Source of the DNA: Pinus tabuliformis
Taxonomy: Eukaryota > Streptophyta > Pinopsida > Pinales > Pinaceae
Length of the DNA: 64,000 nt
Direction: 5' to 3'
NCBI GenBank assembly: GCA_031772625.1
Contig: CM062817.1
Coordinates: 954,283,705 to 954,347,704 of the forward strand
The translations under genes and the position numbers were made by a program. Each line of letters begins with the position of its first letter. The first letter of the stretch is position 1. The notes beneath the pieces were generated by a model. That model saw nothing but the letters and a program-made list of their open reading frames with translations, was not told the DNA's origin and ran no database searches. Positions 41,868 through 53,539 of the stretch are shown one piece after another.

Positions 41868-42918
41868 TAGTTCTGCTTGTGCTCATTCAACTTCTTGGAC
41901 TCACAGCATACCGTCTATCCCTCCTGCATAAGGAATCCACCAAGTCCTCTTTTACAGGCATCTGTAAACACTACAAACTCTTTATCCAGATCTATAATCT
42001 TAAGGACTAGAGTGTTAGTCAACAACTACTTCAGTTGCTCGAAACTAGCTACACATTCTTCTGTCCATTCGAACTTCTTACCTTTCCTTTGCAAGGATGT
42101 CATAGGATATAAAATACGTGAGAAGTTCTTGATGAACCTCCTGTAGTAACTCGCCAATCCCATGAATGATCTCACCTCATCCACATTTTTAGAAGCTTCC
42201 CACTCCGTGATGGCCCTTATCTTTTATGGATCTACTGTTATGTCTTCCTTTCAAACAATGTCCCAACTAATGCACCTTTGTCTGAAATAAGTTGCACTTG
42301 ATAAGCTTGGCATACAATTGATTTTCTCTTAGCAATCTCAACACCGTTGCTAAATGCTCGACATTCTCTTCTTCATTCTTGGAGTATATCAAGATGTCAT
42401 TAATGAATACAATAACAAACTTGTCCAAATAAGGGCGCAACACAATTTTCATCAAACACATAAATGTAGCTGGGGCATTAGTCAAACCAAATGGAACTAC
42501 AACAAACTCATAATTCCCATACTTGGTCTTGAACACAGTCTTGTAGATATCATCTTCCTTGATGCATACCTGATGGTATCTAGATCTCAATTCGATCTTA
42601 GAGAACATTGCTACTCCCTTCAACTGATCAAACAAATCATCAATCCTTAGAAATGGGTACCTGTTCTTTATCATTACCTTGTTCAGTTGTCTATAATCAA
42701 TTCACAATATGAGAGTACCGTCTTTCTTCTTTACGAACAACACCAGTGCACCCTAAGGTGATACACTTGGCCTAATGTATCCCTTATCAAGCATCTCCTT
42801 TAACTGCAATTTCAACTCTACTAGCTTTGGGGTGCTCATTCTTTATGGTGCCTTCGATGTTGTTGCTGCCCTTGGCACCAACTTAATAAAGAAATATATT
42901 TCCCTGTGAGGAGGTTTT
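41868..42918 (-). pseudogene. pol: D chromovirus, RT to RNase H
   Basis: The minus strand runs from KPPHREIYFFIKLVPRAATT through LKEMLDKGYIRPSVSP, a stop, GALVLFVKKKDGTL, then an open stretch (42674-42267) [34 protein letters not shown] and the catalytic box [16 protein letters not shown], where the first Asp of F-x-DD is Asn. RNase H follows after frameshifts ([42 protein letters not shown]) to the solo LTR. The motif set is that of a plant chromovirus. It is truncated at 42918 by E, and its protease, gag and 5' LTR must lie outside the window. Confidence 0.88.
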
Positions 42919-44302
42919 TGATAATTTAATTGATCTTAAATTAATTGATAAATGATTGACTAGGGCTTGTAAACCGATGAAGTATATGTGCACCATTTGT
43001 GCTAGGATTCTTTATTATGTGAGTAATTTTCAAATTGAATTAGGATTTTTTCATGAACATGTTTTATCTAAGAATCACTCAAAGTAAAATATTATCACGC
43101 TTGTAGGAAAGGAAAGTATCACACTGACAGAAATAAAGCTAATTTGAAATGCAGAGATAAATAGCAAAATAAAATATAAATCTACTTCACACTGACAGAA
43201 AAGAAAGCTAATCTTAAAGTGCAGAAATAAGTATCACACTAACAAAATAAAAATATTCTTCACACTAACAATAATAAAACCTTGAACTAATTTCAAATTC
43301 CAAATCAATTGATTCTACTTTCTATCTATCAATCAAAATTTGCATGTGCATAATAAATCCCTTTGATTATTTTCTTCATCTTTCACACACCAAGAGTAGA
43401 CTTATGAAAGAAATTCTGAAGAAAGAATTGTATAGCAAATTCTATTACAAATTATACAACAAATTCTATCTTAATTGTTCTTTTAAAAATCAAATTTATA
43501 ATTACTGAGATAACTTAATCCTATGAAACAAAAATCTTAACTAGAAATAAAAATTAAACCTTACAGCTCCTAGGGGCCCTCCCGTGAGTGTAGGTATGCA
43601 AAGATTAGCAAAACTTAACCACATGTTTAAACACACATCACAATGGACTCAAGAGCTCAATTAATCTATTGCAAAGAGTTTTTAAAATAATAACAAGTCA
43701 TGTTTATCATCGTGCTGAGAGGCAGGTTTTATAACCTCGTTTGTTAAACTATTTGTAGATTTCTAAGCCTATCCTTCTCAACAAAACATCTTAAAATAAC
43801 CTTTCTTAAATAAAATAACAATTCTTCATGATTTGATATCGAAGAAGAAAATCACGAGGCAAAATATCAGCTTAAATCAACGATCTTTTCGCTCCCCTGA
43901 TTTGTCTTTTGTCTTTTCCGCTGGGTTCACTTCCACATTGACTTGCTCATATGGGCATCCTTATCACCTTGCCATATCAGAGGAATAGGTGGGTATCGTT
44001 GTGCTAGTTTCCAACTACCTATCCATATGCTTCGTTCCTCAACTAATGTTTAGGAACTTGTAGATTCTTCAAGTAAGCTACAAAATCGATTATTAGTTGC
44101 ACAAATTGATGCAATTCGGTAGTTTATGCAAATATTAAAACAAATAATAAAGAAACAATGAAAATATGAATAAAATATGATTAAATACCTATTTTTTCCA
44201 ATAACCTTGCAAGTTGACACTTAATTGGAGTTATTATGGTAAAAAAGGAAGAGAATGGAGTTTAAGGAAGGTGTCAAAAAGGAACAATTTTGGTCTTCAA
44301 CA
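42919..44302 (-). repeat. E 3' LTR
   Basis: On the minus strand it begins TGTTGAAGACC at 44302, directly after a purine tract, and ends ATTATCA at 42919, where coding sequence of D starts. There is no ORF inside. The right partner LTR is not in the window, so boundaries rest on TG...CA, the purine tract and the limit of D coding. Confidence 0.7.
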
Positions 44303-44314
44303 TTCCCCCACACA
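44303..44314 (-). other. E polypurine tract
   Basis: TGTGTGGGGGAA on the minus strand directly precedes the LTR start. Confidence 0.7.
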
Positions 44315-44345
44315 GAAGATATTGCATGTCCTCATGCACAAAATT

Positions 44346-45868
44346 TCAAAATTTTGTAACCCACTCTATCATTGAGCTACCTCTGAGGCTTGACTCAAGA
44401 ACATCTAAATTAGTATTCTCTGCTTTTCTGGTTATGGATGCCATTCTTGGTTTCTTCATTAAAATCCTGCACTGCAAACTTTTGATTTTACTCCTAAGAA
44501 GTTTATTTTTAGCCTTTAACTTCTTGTTTTTCTTGTACCAATGGCAAAGATGTAGGATAATATTATCATTTTGAGTTCTTTGAATGTCATTTTGTACCTT
44601 CATTTCTTCATGTTCCTGCTTCAAATACTTATTTAACACTTCCAGTTCATAAATTTCATGTTTAAGAGTATTTTCAATTCTAGATTCTTCTGGAGGGCTG
44701 AAATGAACTTCTTCATTTAGAATTTATTCTTGATTTGAAGATAAATCAACAACTTTTCCTTTGGATTTCTGTTCAAGATATTCTATATAATCATAGATTT
44801 CCTGTTGGACAGGGTCGATTTCTAGGGTCTTTCTTGTTGGAATTGTAAATGGTGATGGTATTCCTTCTTATTCTTATTCTTCTTCTAAATCAACAAAATC
44901 TGGAGGTTGTTTAATGGTTGATTTCATAAGTCGTGTAGTTCTTCTTGATGGTTTTTCAGCAGCGAGAGCACACTTTTTCTTACTAATTTTGTCTTGCTCT
45001 GTTCCTTCTTTTGACGAGCCTTTATCTGTACTGATGAATTTCTTCTTTCTAAGTTTTTCTAAAACATTTGCAAGAGGGGTTTCATCATCATAATCCTTCT
45101 GTGTATGTTTATCTTGTTGTATTTCTTGTGCAGGTAAATCTTTGTTTTGAAGCTTAGGGTTTGAGGGAAATTTCTGTCGGCTTCTTATTTTAGAAATGGG
45201 TTCATATTGCTCAAATTCTTTAAAATGATTTTGAACTAGAAAATCCTTCCAATTATCCCCTTTACTCTTCAAATGAGCTTCAATAAAAAATGTACTAACT
45301 CTGATGATAGAGAGCCTTGTCAATAAACTGTATTTTCCTTTGGATTTAGCAACCATTTTTCTTAAACTACAAAGCGGGAAATATGACAAATTGATTTCAT
45401 TTCCATTAGTAAAATGCATCATCAACCGAGAATGATAGAATAACATATTATCAAACCTACCCTCACACGTTATAAACTTCTAAATGACTGCTAACAAATT
45501 TCTCCATTTACTTTTTAAAGATGCTATTGGAATATCTTTCTTGAAAATGGAGATGTCCATACCTGGGTTTTAAGGAAGATCTCCCACTATTTTTCTTTGA
45601 TTTTCTGGTTTTTAAACCAACTTTCCCCATTTCTTGGTAATCCTATAGCTTCTGCCATAAATGACTCTGTCAAGACCAACTTGATATCTCCAATTTCTGC
45701 TTCTATCCCATCATAGGCCCGAGCAAATGACTTTGTGACCTCCTTGTCATGTCCATCAAACTTCTCAAAGAATTGTAACCATCGTGCTTGCTGCAATTGC
45801 TGCTTCACTTGTGGATAGGCTTCAAGAAACTTGGTCCCATTTGGCTCAGAACGCACAATAACTCCCAT
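44346..45868 (-). pseudogene. E extra ORF downstream of integrase
   Basis: About 500 codons on the minus strand. The N terminus (MGVIVRSEPNGTKFLEAYPQ, WLQFFEKFDGHDKEVTKSFA, LVLTESFMAEAIGLPRNGES) is globular; a frameshift near 45570 follows, then MLFYHSRLMMHFTNGNEINL and LSIIRVSTFFIEAHLKSKGD. The remainder is Lys/Glu-rich (LRKKKFISTDKGSSKEG, RRTTRLMKS) and ends in a coiled-coil-like tail (MLNKYLKQEHEEMKVQNDIQ, KKNKKLKAKNKLL). I do not recognise a named family. Athila elements often carry an extra or envelope-like ORF here. Few stops in the second half suggest it decayed no faster than pol. Confidence 0.65.
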
Positions 45869-46560
45869 GTTGAGGAAGTTTCAGTCCTTAATTTTCCTTT
45901 TTGACATGATTATGGAGTTTTGGTAGCAAGGATGAGATTTGGGTAGCAGTTGAGATGTGTTCAACAGAGAAAAATTAAACAGAGCTGAAGGAAATGGGAT
46001 ATGATGCAAAGAAAATGAGATACATTACGAAAGAAGTGGGATGATATGCGGATGAAGTGGAATGAATTCAAATGATGGCAAGGTTTTAATGGAATTCATA
46101 TCTTGTGATAAGATATGATTATCAAAAATTTCATTCATTGATTTGTGAAAACCAATGTTGTGTCATGACAAGAGTAAACATTATATAATATGGTGGAGGA
46201 AACGATTATTAGTTTTAAAATAATCATTTATTTATACCATAATTCATTGTTTTTTAATATTTGACTAATATTTACATACCTTTCATTCTACCTTGATATG
46301 TTCTTTTGTGGGCTACTTAGGTTGCTCTGGCTATGATCTCCATTAAGAGCCGCAAATTATTGACAATCCTGTAACTGTTTTATTTCTGCAAAATAAGAAT
46401 AAAAGAAATGGGACAAGAATAGGGAAATTAAAGAAAGTCTAGGCTGGCAAGAATTCTTGGTTTTCATCTTAGATTTTATGTATAAACATGCCAACAATGT
46501 TGGTTTTCATGTTTATATATATATATATTTCTTCTTCAAAAAGAAAGTAGAAAGCTAAGT
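45869..46560 (-). other. E spacer between integrase and the extra ORF
   Basis: No ORF. It contains a TA-repeat at 46513-46528. Nothing else seen. Confidence 0.5.
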
Positions 46561-47661
46561 TGGAGGGGAAGAAGAATCTTCTCTAACCAACTTCAAATCA
46601 AGATTACCTTGCAGATTGCTAATGAACTCTTCCTTTGTCAATGGTTTATGATATATTCGTAATCTATGACCATTTACAAGGAAAGTTAGTTTTTATTCAT
46701 CAAAGGTTTTAATTCTGACTGCTCCATTATCAAAGAGAGTTTCAATCTCATTAGGACCAAGCCAATGAGTTTGAAATTTTCCTTGAAAACCTTCAAATTT
46801 AGAATAAAAAATAATTCCCAATCACCCGGCTAGAACTTCATATCTTTGGTAAACTTATCATGCCATCTGGATCTTTGTTGTTGAACTATGTTGGTTCTGT
46901 AAATAACATCTTTTAGCATCTCATCAAGTCCATTCAATTTCTCCATTCTTTGTTTTTTGGCTTCTAATAGATCAAGACCCAAATTTTCTGTTGTTTTGAA
47001 GGTCTTTATTTGGAACTCAATATGAAATAGGACTTGCTTCCCATAAACAAGTTAATAAGGAGTATGCCCTATTGTGTTTCTCCATGTGGGATGATATGCC
47101 CATAAAGCTTTTAGAAGCTTTTCTGCCCAATACTTTCTATGAAATTGTATAATTTCGGTAAAAATTGCTTCAAGTACTTTATTATAACTTCAATTTGTCC
47201 ATTTTCTTGTGGATGTTTTGGAGTGGATTTCCGATGTTTGATTTTGTATTCCTCCATTATCTTTTGCACCAACTTGTATGTGAATTGAGTACCTTAATTT
47301 TTCACAATTTCCCTTGGGACACCAAAATGAGTAAAAGTATCCTAAAAAATAAATGAACTACATAATTTTTAGTAGCAAAAGGAAGTGATTTAGCTTCTAC
47401 CTGTTTTGGGACATAATATGTACAAAAAAGAATGTACCTTTTTTTCCTTGATGGTGGATTGATTGGACCAACAAAATCTAGAGTCCACTTCTCAAAAGGT
47501 ACAATAAGTACCTGAGGTTGTAGAGGTATCTCATATGAAGGAACAAACTTTCCTATTCTTTGACAACTATCACATCTCTTAACGTATTCTTTGGCATTTG
47601 TAAAAAGAGAAGGCCAATAATATACTAAGAGAAGGATTTTATAAGCAGTCCTTTTATCCAC
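46561..47661 (-). pseudogene. pol: E integrase remnant
   Basis: The open part (47661-47302) contains YYWPSLFTNAKEYVKRCDSC and CQRIGKFVPSYEIPL (zinc finger), then WTLDFVGPINPPSRKK with the first catalytic Asp. Beyond, broken pieces show THFGVPREIV and GTQFTYKLVQKIMEEYK (second catalytic Asp not clear), KHPQENGQIEVIIKYLK (Glu) and HGETQ. Several stops and frame changes. Confidence 0.78.
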
Positions 47662-47774
47662 AAAATGTCTTCCACATGGTTCATTGTGACAAGCCTTTAA
47701 TATCTCTCATACTTCATTCTCTCTGAAACATCTTTGAATGATTAAATCAGGCCCGATTTTGTACAATTCTCCAT

Positions 47775-49427
47775 TTATCCATGAATAAGATGCATTGGTT
47801 TGAATAACTTTCCTTTTCTCCCAAGGAGACAAATATGAAGGTAACTTTCCTGTGGCCAATAGTTAGCAATATCTTCAAACCAAGGAGATTTAATATATAC
47901 TTCAAAAAGATATTCGTCAGGAAAATTATCTTTTACGAGAACACCCTTATTATCATTTTGGATTCTAGATAGAAAATCAACAACTGTATTCTCTTTTCCA
48001 AGCCTATCCAAAATAGTATTATTGAATTATTGTAATAACAATAACCATATTGTGATGCTCCCATTAGTAATTGATTTATTCATTAAATATCTAATTGCAG
48101 AGTGATCTGTGTGAACAAAATTTTCATAACCAGTGATATAATGTTGAAACTTATTAATGGCATGTACAACAACTAAAAACTCCTTTTCTGTTACAGTATA
48201 ATTCAACTTTGCAGGAGTCAAATTTTTACTTGTGTAATAAATGGCATAAGGAGTCAAATCTTTCTGTCCCAATACAACTCCTAAGGTTGTATCTGAAGCA
48301 TCAGTTGAAATATGAAAAGGGAGACTCCAATTTGGTCCTCTTAAGATGGGTGCTTCAGAAATATTTTCTTTCAATGTTTCAAAATCTTTTTGGCAATCAG
48401 AATTCCAAATGAATTCACAATCTTTTGTAAGTAATTTGAAAAGTGGAGAGGCTATCTTTGTGAAGTTTTTTATGAATCTTCTGTAATAACCAGTAAAACC
48501 AAGAAAACTTCTAACATCTCTTTGACAAGCAGGAATTGATAATTTGGAAATAACTTCTACTTTAGATGCATCCACTTTAATTTCATCTCTTGAAATGTGG
48601 TGGTATAAAACAATTCCCTCGGTGAACATCATAAAATAGTTTTCATGGCTTAATGAGAGATTTGTTTCTTTACATTTAATGATAATTTTTTCTAAAATTT
48701 TAAGAGCTTCCTCAAAAGAATTACCATAGACAGTAAAATCATCCATGTAAACTTCCACACAATCATGAATTAGATCAGAAAAAATGCCTAGAACTGCCCT
48801 TTGGAATGTTGCAGGTGCATTACATAATCCAAAAGGAAGTACCTTGTAAGAATAATTTCTCCATAGACAGGTAAACATTGTTTTGTCTTGATCTTCTGGA
48901 GCCACTTGGATTTGGTTATATCCACTAAAACCATGCAAGAATGAAAAATACCTTTTCCTTGCCAATGTTTCAAGGACTTGATCTATAAAGGGAAGCGGAA
49001 AATGATCTTTCAAGGTAGCTTTATTCAATTTCCTATAATCGATGCATACTCTCCATTTTCCAATTTTCTTTGGAAGAATCATTAATGGTGAGACCCACTG
49101 ACTATCTTATATTGGGTAAATGAAATTCACATTCAACAATTTTTGTATCTTCTCTTTAACAATTTCCCTTAGATTTGGATTCATCCTCCTTTGGGGTTGT
49201 CAAACTGGTCTGTCATTTTCTTCAATATAGATATGATGCATACAAGTGTTAGGATCAATTCCATTCATATCATTGTATTCCCATGCATAAGCAGAGGAAT
49301 GCTCTTGTAACATCTTTATTAATTCTTTCTTTTTGGATTCTTCAAGATTATCATTAATATTCAAAGAATTTCCTGGAAATATTTCTATTAAAGAATTGCC
49401 AAATTTTTCCATAGAATGTAAAGCCAT
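47775..49427 (-). pseudogene. pol: E reverse transcriptase and RNase H
   Basis: One minus-strand frame with a few stops (near 49200, 49110, 48027). RT has WRVCIDYRKLNKATLKDHFP, FLHGFSGYNQIQVAPEDQDK, KVLPFGLCNAPATFQRAVLG and the intact catalytic box VEVYMDDFTVYG near 48740. RNase H has FHISTDASDTTLGVVLGQKD, YTSKNLTPAKLNYTVTEKEF and HTDHSAIRYLMN. The Athila-type landmark LNKATLKDHFPLPFIDQ is clear. A 351-codon part (49082-48027) is fully open. Confidence 0.88.
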
Positions 49428-49566
49428 TTGATGAGATCATAAATATTCAACATTACATTGTTCTTGAAAATTTTTGTTGTTTTTCACAATATGAGGAAGA
49501 ATCATTATTATTCATTACATTTAAAATTTGATCTTCTTCATTTATTTGTGAAGTAGCAAATATTGG

Positions 49567-50061
49567 TTATATATCAAAGTCTTCATTATCACCATCTATC
49601 CAAACTTCACTTTCTACTTCTATTGTTGTTTTTGTAGGAGGATATAATGTGAATTTCTTAGTAGAGATTCCACCAGAGATAAACATAACACTATATATAC
49701 AACTTATTAAAGAATCAGCTGTAGCTAACCATGGTCTGCCTAGAATCAATGGGTGTCCTCCTAAATTATTCTTGGGAGTTAAAATCATAAAATCAACAGG
49801 ATATTCCCAAGAATCTAAGGAGACAAATACATCTTCTAACACACCATTTGGTTTGATAACAAATCTATCTGCTAATTGTAGTAATGTTGGTGTGTATTGA
49901 AGATTGGAAAGTTTTAATTGATCCATAGTTTGTTTATTCATGATATTGATAACTGCTCCTAAATCAATCAATGTGTTTGGATTCTCGACACCATTAATGT
50001 GTGTTTTTAAAATGGGACTACCTTGATCTAGATATTTTTGAACTGTTGCTTTTCCCATCAT
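49567..50061 (-). pseudogene. pol: E aspartic protease
   Basis: A 164-codon open stretch: KYLDQGSPILKTHINGVENP, LIDLGAVINIMNKQTMDQLK (active site D-L-G-A, as in Athila elements), DSWEYPVDFMILTPKNNLGG and HPLILGRPWLATADSLISC, the L-G-R-P-W landmark. It is in a different frame from the RT that follows. Confidence 0.85.
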
Positions 50062-50499
50062 AATATCTGCAATTTTTCCAACTAACTGGATTTTTTTAAC
50101 TTCTTTTCTTTTTCTTCATCGTTTTTGAATGCTTAACTCCTTGATTGTTTGTGCAAATATTGGTATTTCCCTTACATCTTGTAACAAAGGAATTTTGATG
50201 CAGGCATTCTTCAGTTCATCTAACATGTCATATCCAGGCAACACAATTTATTTTTCTATTCCTTTGTCATTTTTTAGCCTTTCAGGAAAAGGTGGATTTT
50301 GAACATAAATAAAAGGTTGTTCTACAATGGGAGTTGAGTTTATTGAAGTATAATTTTTCTGAGAAATTTCTTCTTGATTAAGAGATGTCTCTTTCTCAAG
50401 GGGTTCATCCTCTCCAGATTCTTGAATAACAACAAATGGTAACTTCTTTTCAAAAACTCTACGAGATCTAAGTTGGACATTATTTAGATCTAATGGAGT

Positions 50500-52440
50500 T
50501 ATCATGCAAGCTTGGAAATTCTAACCTTCTATATTGTAAACATGTTGTGAATTTTTATTATTCAGATTTGGAAGTGGCTGAGCAGGTAGTTGATTGGTTT
50601 TTTGGGGGTATGATGTGGATGGTAATGGAAGTGGTTGATTAGAAGGCTGAGTTTGAATTTGAGATTGTGGAAAGGAGTTTGATTGAGGAGGATAATATGG
50701 AGGTTGATATGGGATAAATGGTTGTTGAAATTGATTATATTGAGGATTCCTAGGAGGATACTGCCAACCTTGTGTCCATAATGGATTTTGAGGTGGCCAA
50801 TTTTTCCAAGGCATTGGAGTATTCCAATTGTTCTGAGGTTGTGCATATGATTGGTATTGAGGATTAAGACCTTGTACTATGTTTGGCTATTGTGGTGGCC
50901 ATGGTCTTTTACCAATAAAACAAAGTGACTCAGCTTGGCTTGTTTCAACTTCATTTTGCAAGATTGCTTTAAGTCCAGGAATTGAAGGGCATTCCTTTGT
51001 GATATGACTTTTTGCATATATATCACATATTTCTACACTATCAACAGGACATTCTCTTAGAGCATGTTTCTTTCTACATTTAGGACAAAAAATTGATAAT
51101 GCAACATTTTTAGATTTTTGCTTGTTTTGAATCTTAAGGGTATCTATTTGTTCACTAAGACTCCCTAAAATATCTATTTTGAAGTTGTCAAGCAAATTTC
51201 CTATTTCTGCTCTACTTACTATCCCTGTTGCATATTTATTAATCCTAGACATAAAATGGTCTCTTGGATTTTTCCCAGTTCTAGCTTTACCTCTTGAAAT
51301 GTGTGTACATAGTTCACAAATTTCTCTAAATGATAATTGAGCAACATATCCTTTGCCCATTAAATTGAGAATATTTATCCACTCATCTCTAATGGCTTTT
51401 AGCAAAAGATCTTTCAGAGTTTCTTCATCTAGATTATGCCTCTTAGCCCATTTAACAATATAAGCAATTCAACCAAATCTTCAAGATTTTCATCCTTTTT
51501 TTGCATCATTTTAAAGACTTCATATTTAAGGTTATGAGGCATACAATAATCTTTGTATTTGTCTAAGAACACATTTTTCATTTCTTCCCATGTTCTTATG
51601 GTATGTGTTCCTAATCCCATAAACCATTTAAGTGCTCTGTCTTTAAGAGTGGCTAGAAACAATTTCAATTTTTGAGAATCAAGCAAGTAGTCATAAGATC
51701 TACACAAGACTTCAAACTCAAAAAGAAATGTTTTAGGATCCTCATGTCTTACTCCATGGAAATTAGGGAGGATGGAGGGTGAGATATTCTTCATTGTAAC
51801 TGTGGTATCTTCATCTAAGATGGGAAACCCAAAAGGTTCTGGATCTCCTCTACCACCTCTTCCTCCACACCCTCCTCTATTTCCTCGTCTACCTCCTCTA
51901 CCTCCTCCACCTCCAATTCTAAGTTCATCATTCACATTATGTACTTCTACTTCCCCTTCCATTGTATACTCCTCAGAGCTAATATAGGGTTCTTCAATTG
52001 GATTTTATAGCTCCTCTTCTAGTTCTTATATCAATGGAATAAAATAAGTTTCTTCTTACGCCTCAATAGGGACTTCCAATTCTTGTCCTATAATTGGTTC
52101 TCCAATTGAAGATAGAAAGGTTACTCCTTTTATTAGGGATGTAGGTTCATCTACTATGGCTTCAGTAGAAGAAGTTGGTGAATATTTCGATTGGATCTCA
52201 TATCTATGTACCTCGGGAAGTCTATGGACTCTACCTACAAATGATGGAATATGAGTTTCAGTGGATGGCATGGCACTATGAGGCCTTGGTGGGGTGAGTG
52301 GTGATGTTGGAATTTGTTTTCACTCAGGTTGTTCCCTAGCTCCTAAGGGAATACGGCCGAGGTAACCACTAACCAATCTTTTAGCTACAGGTCCTAGCCT
52401 ACCTGCAACCAGAGAGGGCTCTCTCTTTATGATTTAACTT
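50500..52440 (-). pseudogene. gag: E gag
   Basis: The minus strand starts near REPSLVAGRLGPVAKRLVSG and passes several stops to MPSTETHIPSFVGRVHRLPE, then MEGEVEVHNVNDELRIGGGG (51962), a Gly/Arg run, and the capsid domain DPKTFLFEFEVLCRSYDYLL, LFLATLKDRALKWFMGLGTH and TWEEMKNVFLDKYKDY. The nucleocapsid part has CPKCRKKHALREC and CDIYAKSHITKEC (one Cys changed to Tyr). A Pro/Gln/Asn-rich stretch (50814-50521) follows. Frameshifts lie near 51430 and 50850. Confidence 0.82.
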
Positions 52441-52592
52441 TGTTTTGGTGTAATTTTAGGCTAGTTATGATGCACAGGGTTTTGTTTTAAATTTGGTTGG
52501 ATGATAATTTCAGGCAGAACTGGGATGCAGTTTTCAGAATGGCTTAGACTATTGGGGAATGGAGTCAATGATTGTGTACTATTGAAAGTGCT

Positions 52593-53439
52593 TGTTGGGG
52601 AAGAGGTAATACTACAGAGCTAGATAGGAATCTATGGAACAATTCTTCAAATCTGGGAATCGATGGCATGAAAACAGGGAATGAAAGGCAATCAAGGATC
52701 TTTCACTATGCTGATAGAGGGAAAGTGTGAGAATATTATCTAGGAGCAGTTAAGAATTCCTAAACAGCATCCATAATGAGAGAATCAGTTCAAACATGAG
52801 CAATTAAGAATTCATATTTATGACTAATTCTGAAGAAAACACAATTATAAACAGCGATTGAGCAGAGGGTGTATTCAAACAAGTCCTGAGCTATTCTTTC
52901 TTCTCTGTTACGGAGATCATGAAACATATGTGAAATTTGCAAATAAAGAAAGACAAAACACGGTTTAGAATAACTTATTGTTCCATTAAACGACACAGGA
53001 ATTCTGTAGCAGAACGCAGTTCATTTCACATCCAGACAACACAGAGAGCATCAACTTCTCCAACAATTTGTATTAAAAGTCTGAAAATTTATAGCGTAGC
53101 TCTTAGAGCGAGAATCATCAACCAACCCCAAATACGTTCTATGGGGAGGTATATATACAAAAATAAGATAAAAAATATCTAGATGATGAGTCTTCATGTA
53201 ATAAATTACATCACCAACTCTTCCAAGGGAGTAAATGAAGAATTAAACACTGCAGTTAATATTGGCTTGCTAGATGTCTATTTTTTTAGAAAATTTTGAC
53301 TTTCTGGGCTGAATGATTTGGCTGCCTGCTACGCATTTATTCTGCGTGTGCTGTTCTGATGCTGGTACGCTGCCTGTTGCCATCTTGGTCTTCATCCTTG
53401 GTGCTAGGTTACTTTACATTCAATGAGCTGGAGTTAACA
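52593..53439 (-). repeat. F 3' LTR, tentative
   Basis: Between E gag and the F extra ORF there is about 1 kb without coding potential that is unlike the E 3' LTR. On the minus strand it could start TGTTAACTCC (53439) after aaagcagaattggaa and end CCCCAACA (52593). A TATA-like tatatata lies at about 53150. Without the 5' LTR, which is off the right edge, the limits cannot be checked. Confidence 0.35.
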
Positions 53440-53539
53440 TTCCAATTCTGCTTTACGCTGCTTTGATCCTTTGATAGGTGGACCGTGCCATCTGTATATG
53501 CTGAAATGTAGCTTACAGAAAAAGAATTGATAACCAAAA

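Larger units (their letters stand above)
42919..52592 (-). mobile_element. E: Athila-like Ty3/Gypsy element
   Basis: Minus-strand element with its 3' LTR at 42919-44302, then (reading 5' to 3' on the minus strand) gag 52440-50500, protease 50061-49567, RT-RNase H 49427-47775, integrase about 47661-46560 and an extra ORF 45868-44346. The DLGA protease site, YMDD RT box, paired gag knuckles and extra ORF fit the Athila branch. No 5' LTR lies next to gag; it is probably displaced beyond F to the right, outside the window. All frames have stops. The right boundary is approximate. Confidence 0.8.

Noticed and set aside
42905-42918. Left end of the E LTR at tgtgagg (42905)
   Set aside because: On the minus strand these bases still encode the conserved PPHRE stretch of D, so the boundary was moved to 42919.
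52450-53530. 5' LTR of E
   Set aside because: It shows no similarity to the E 3' LTR (42919-44302) when read in the same orientation; it more likely includes the F 3' LTR.
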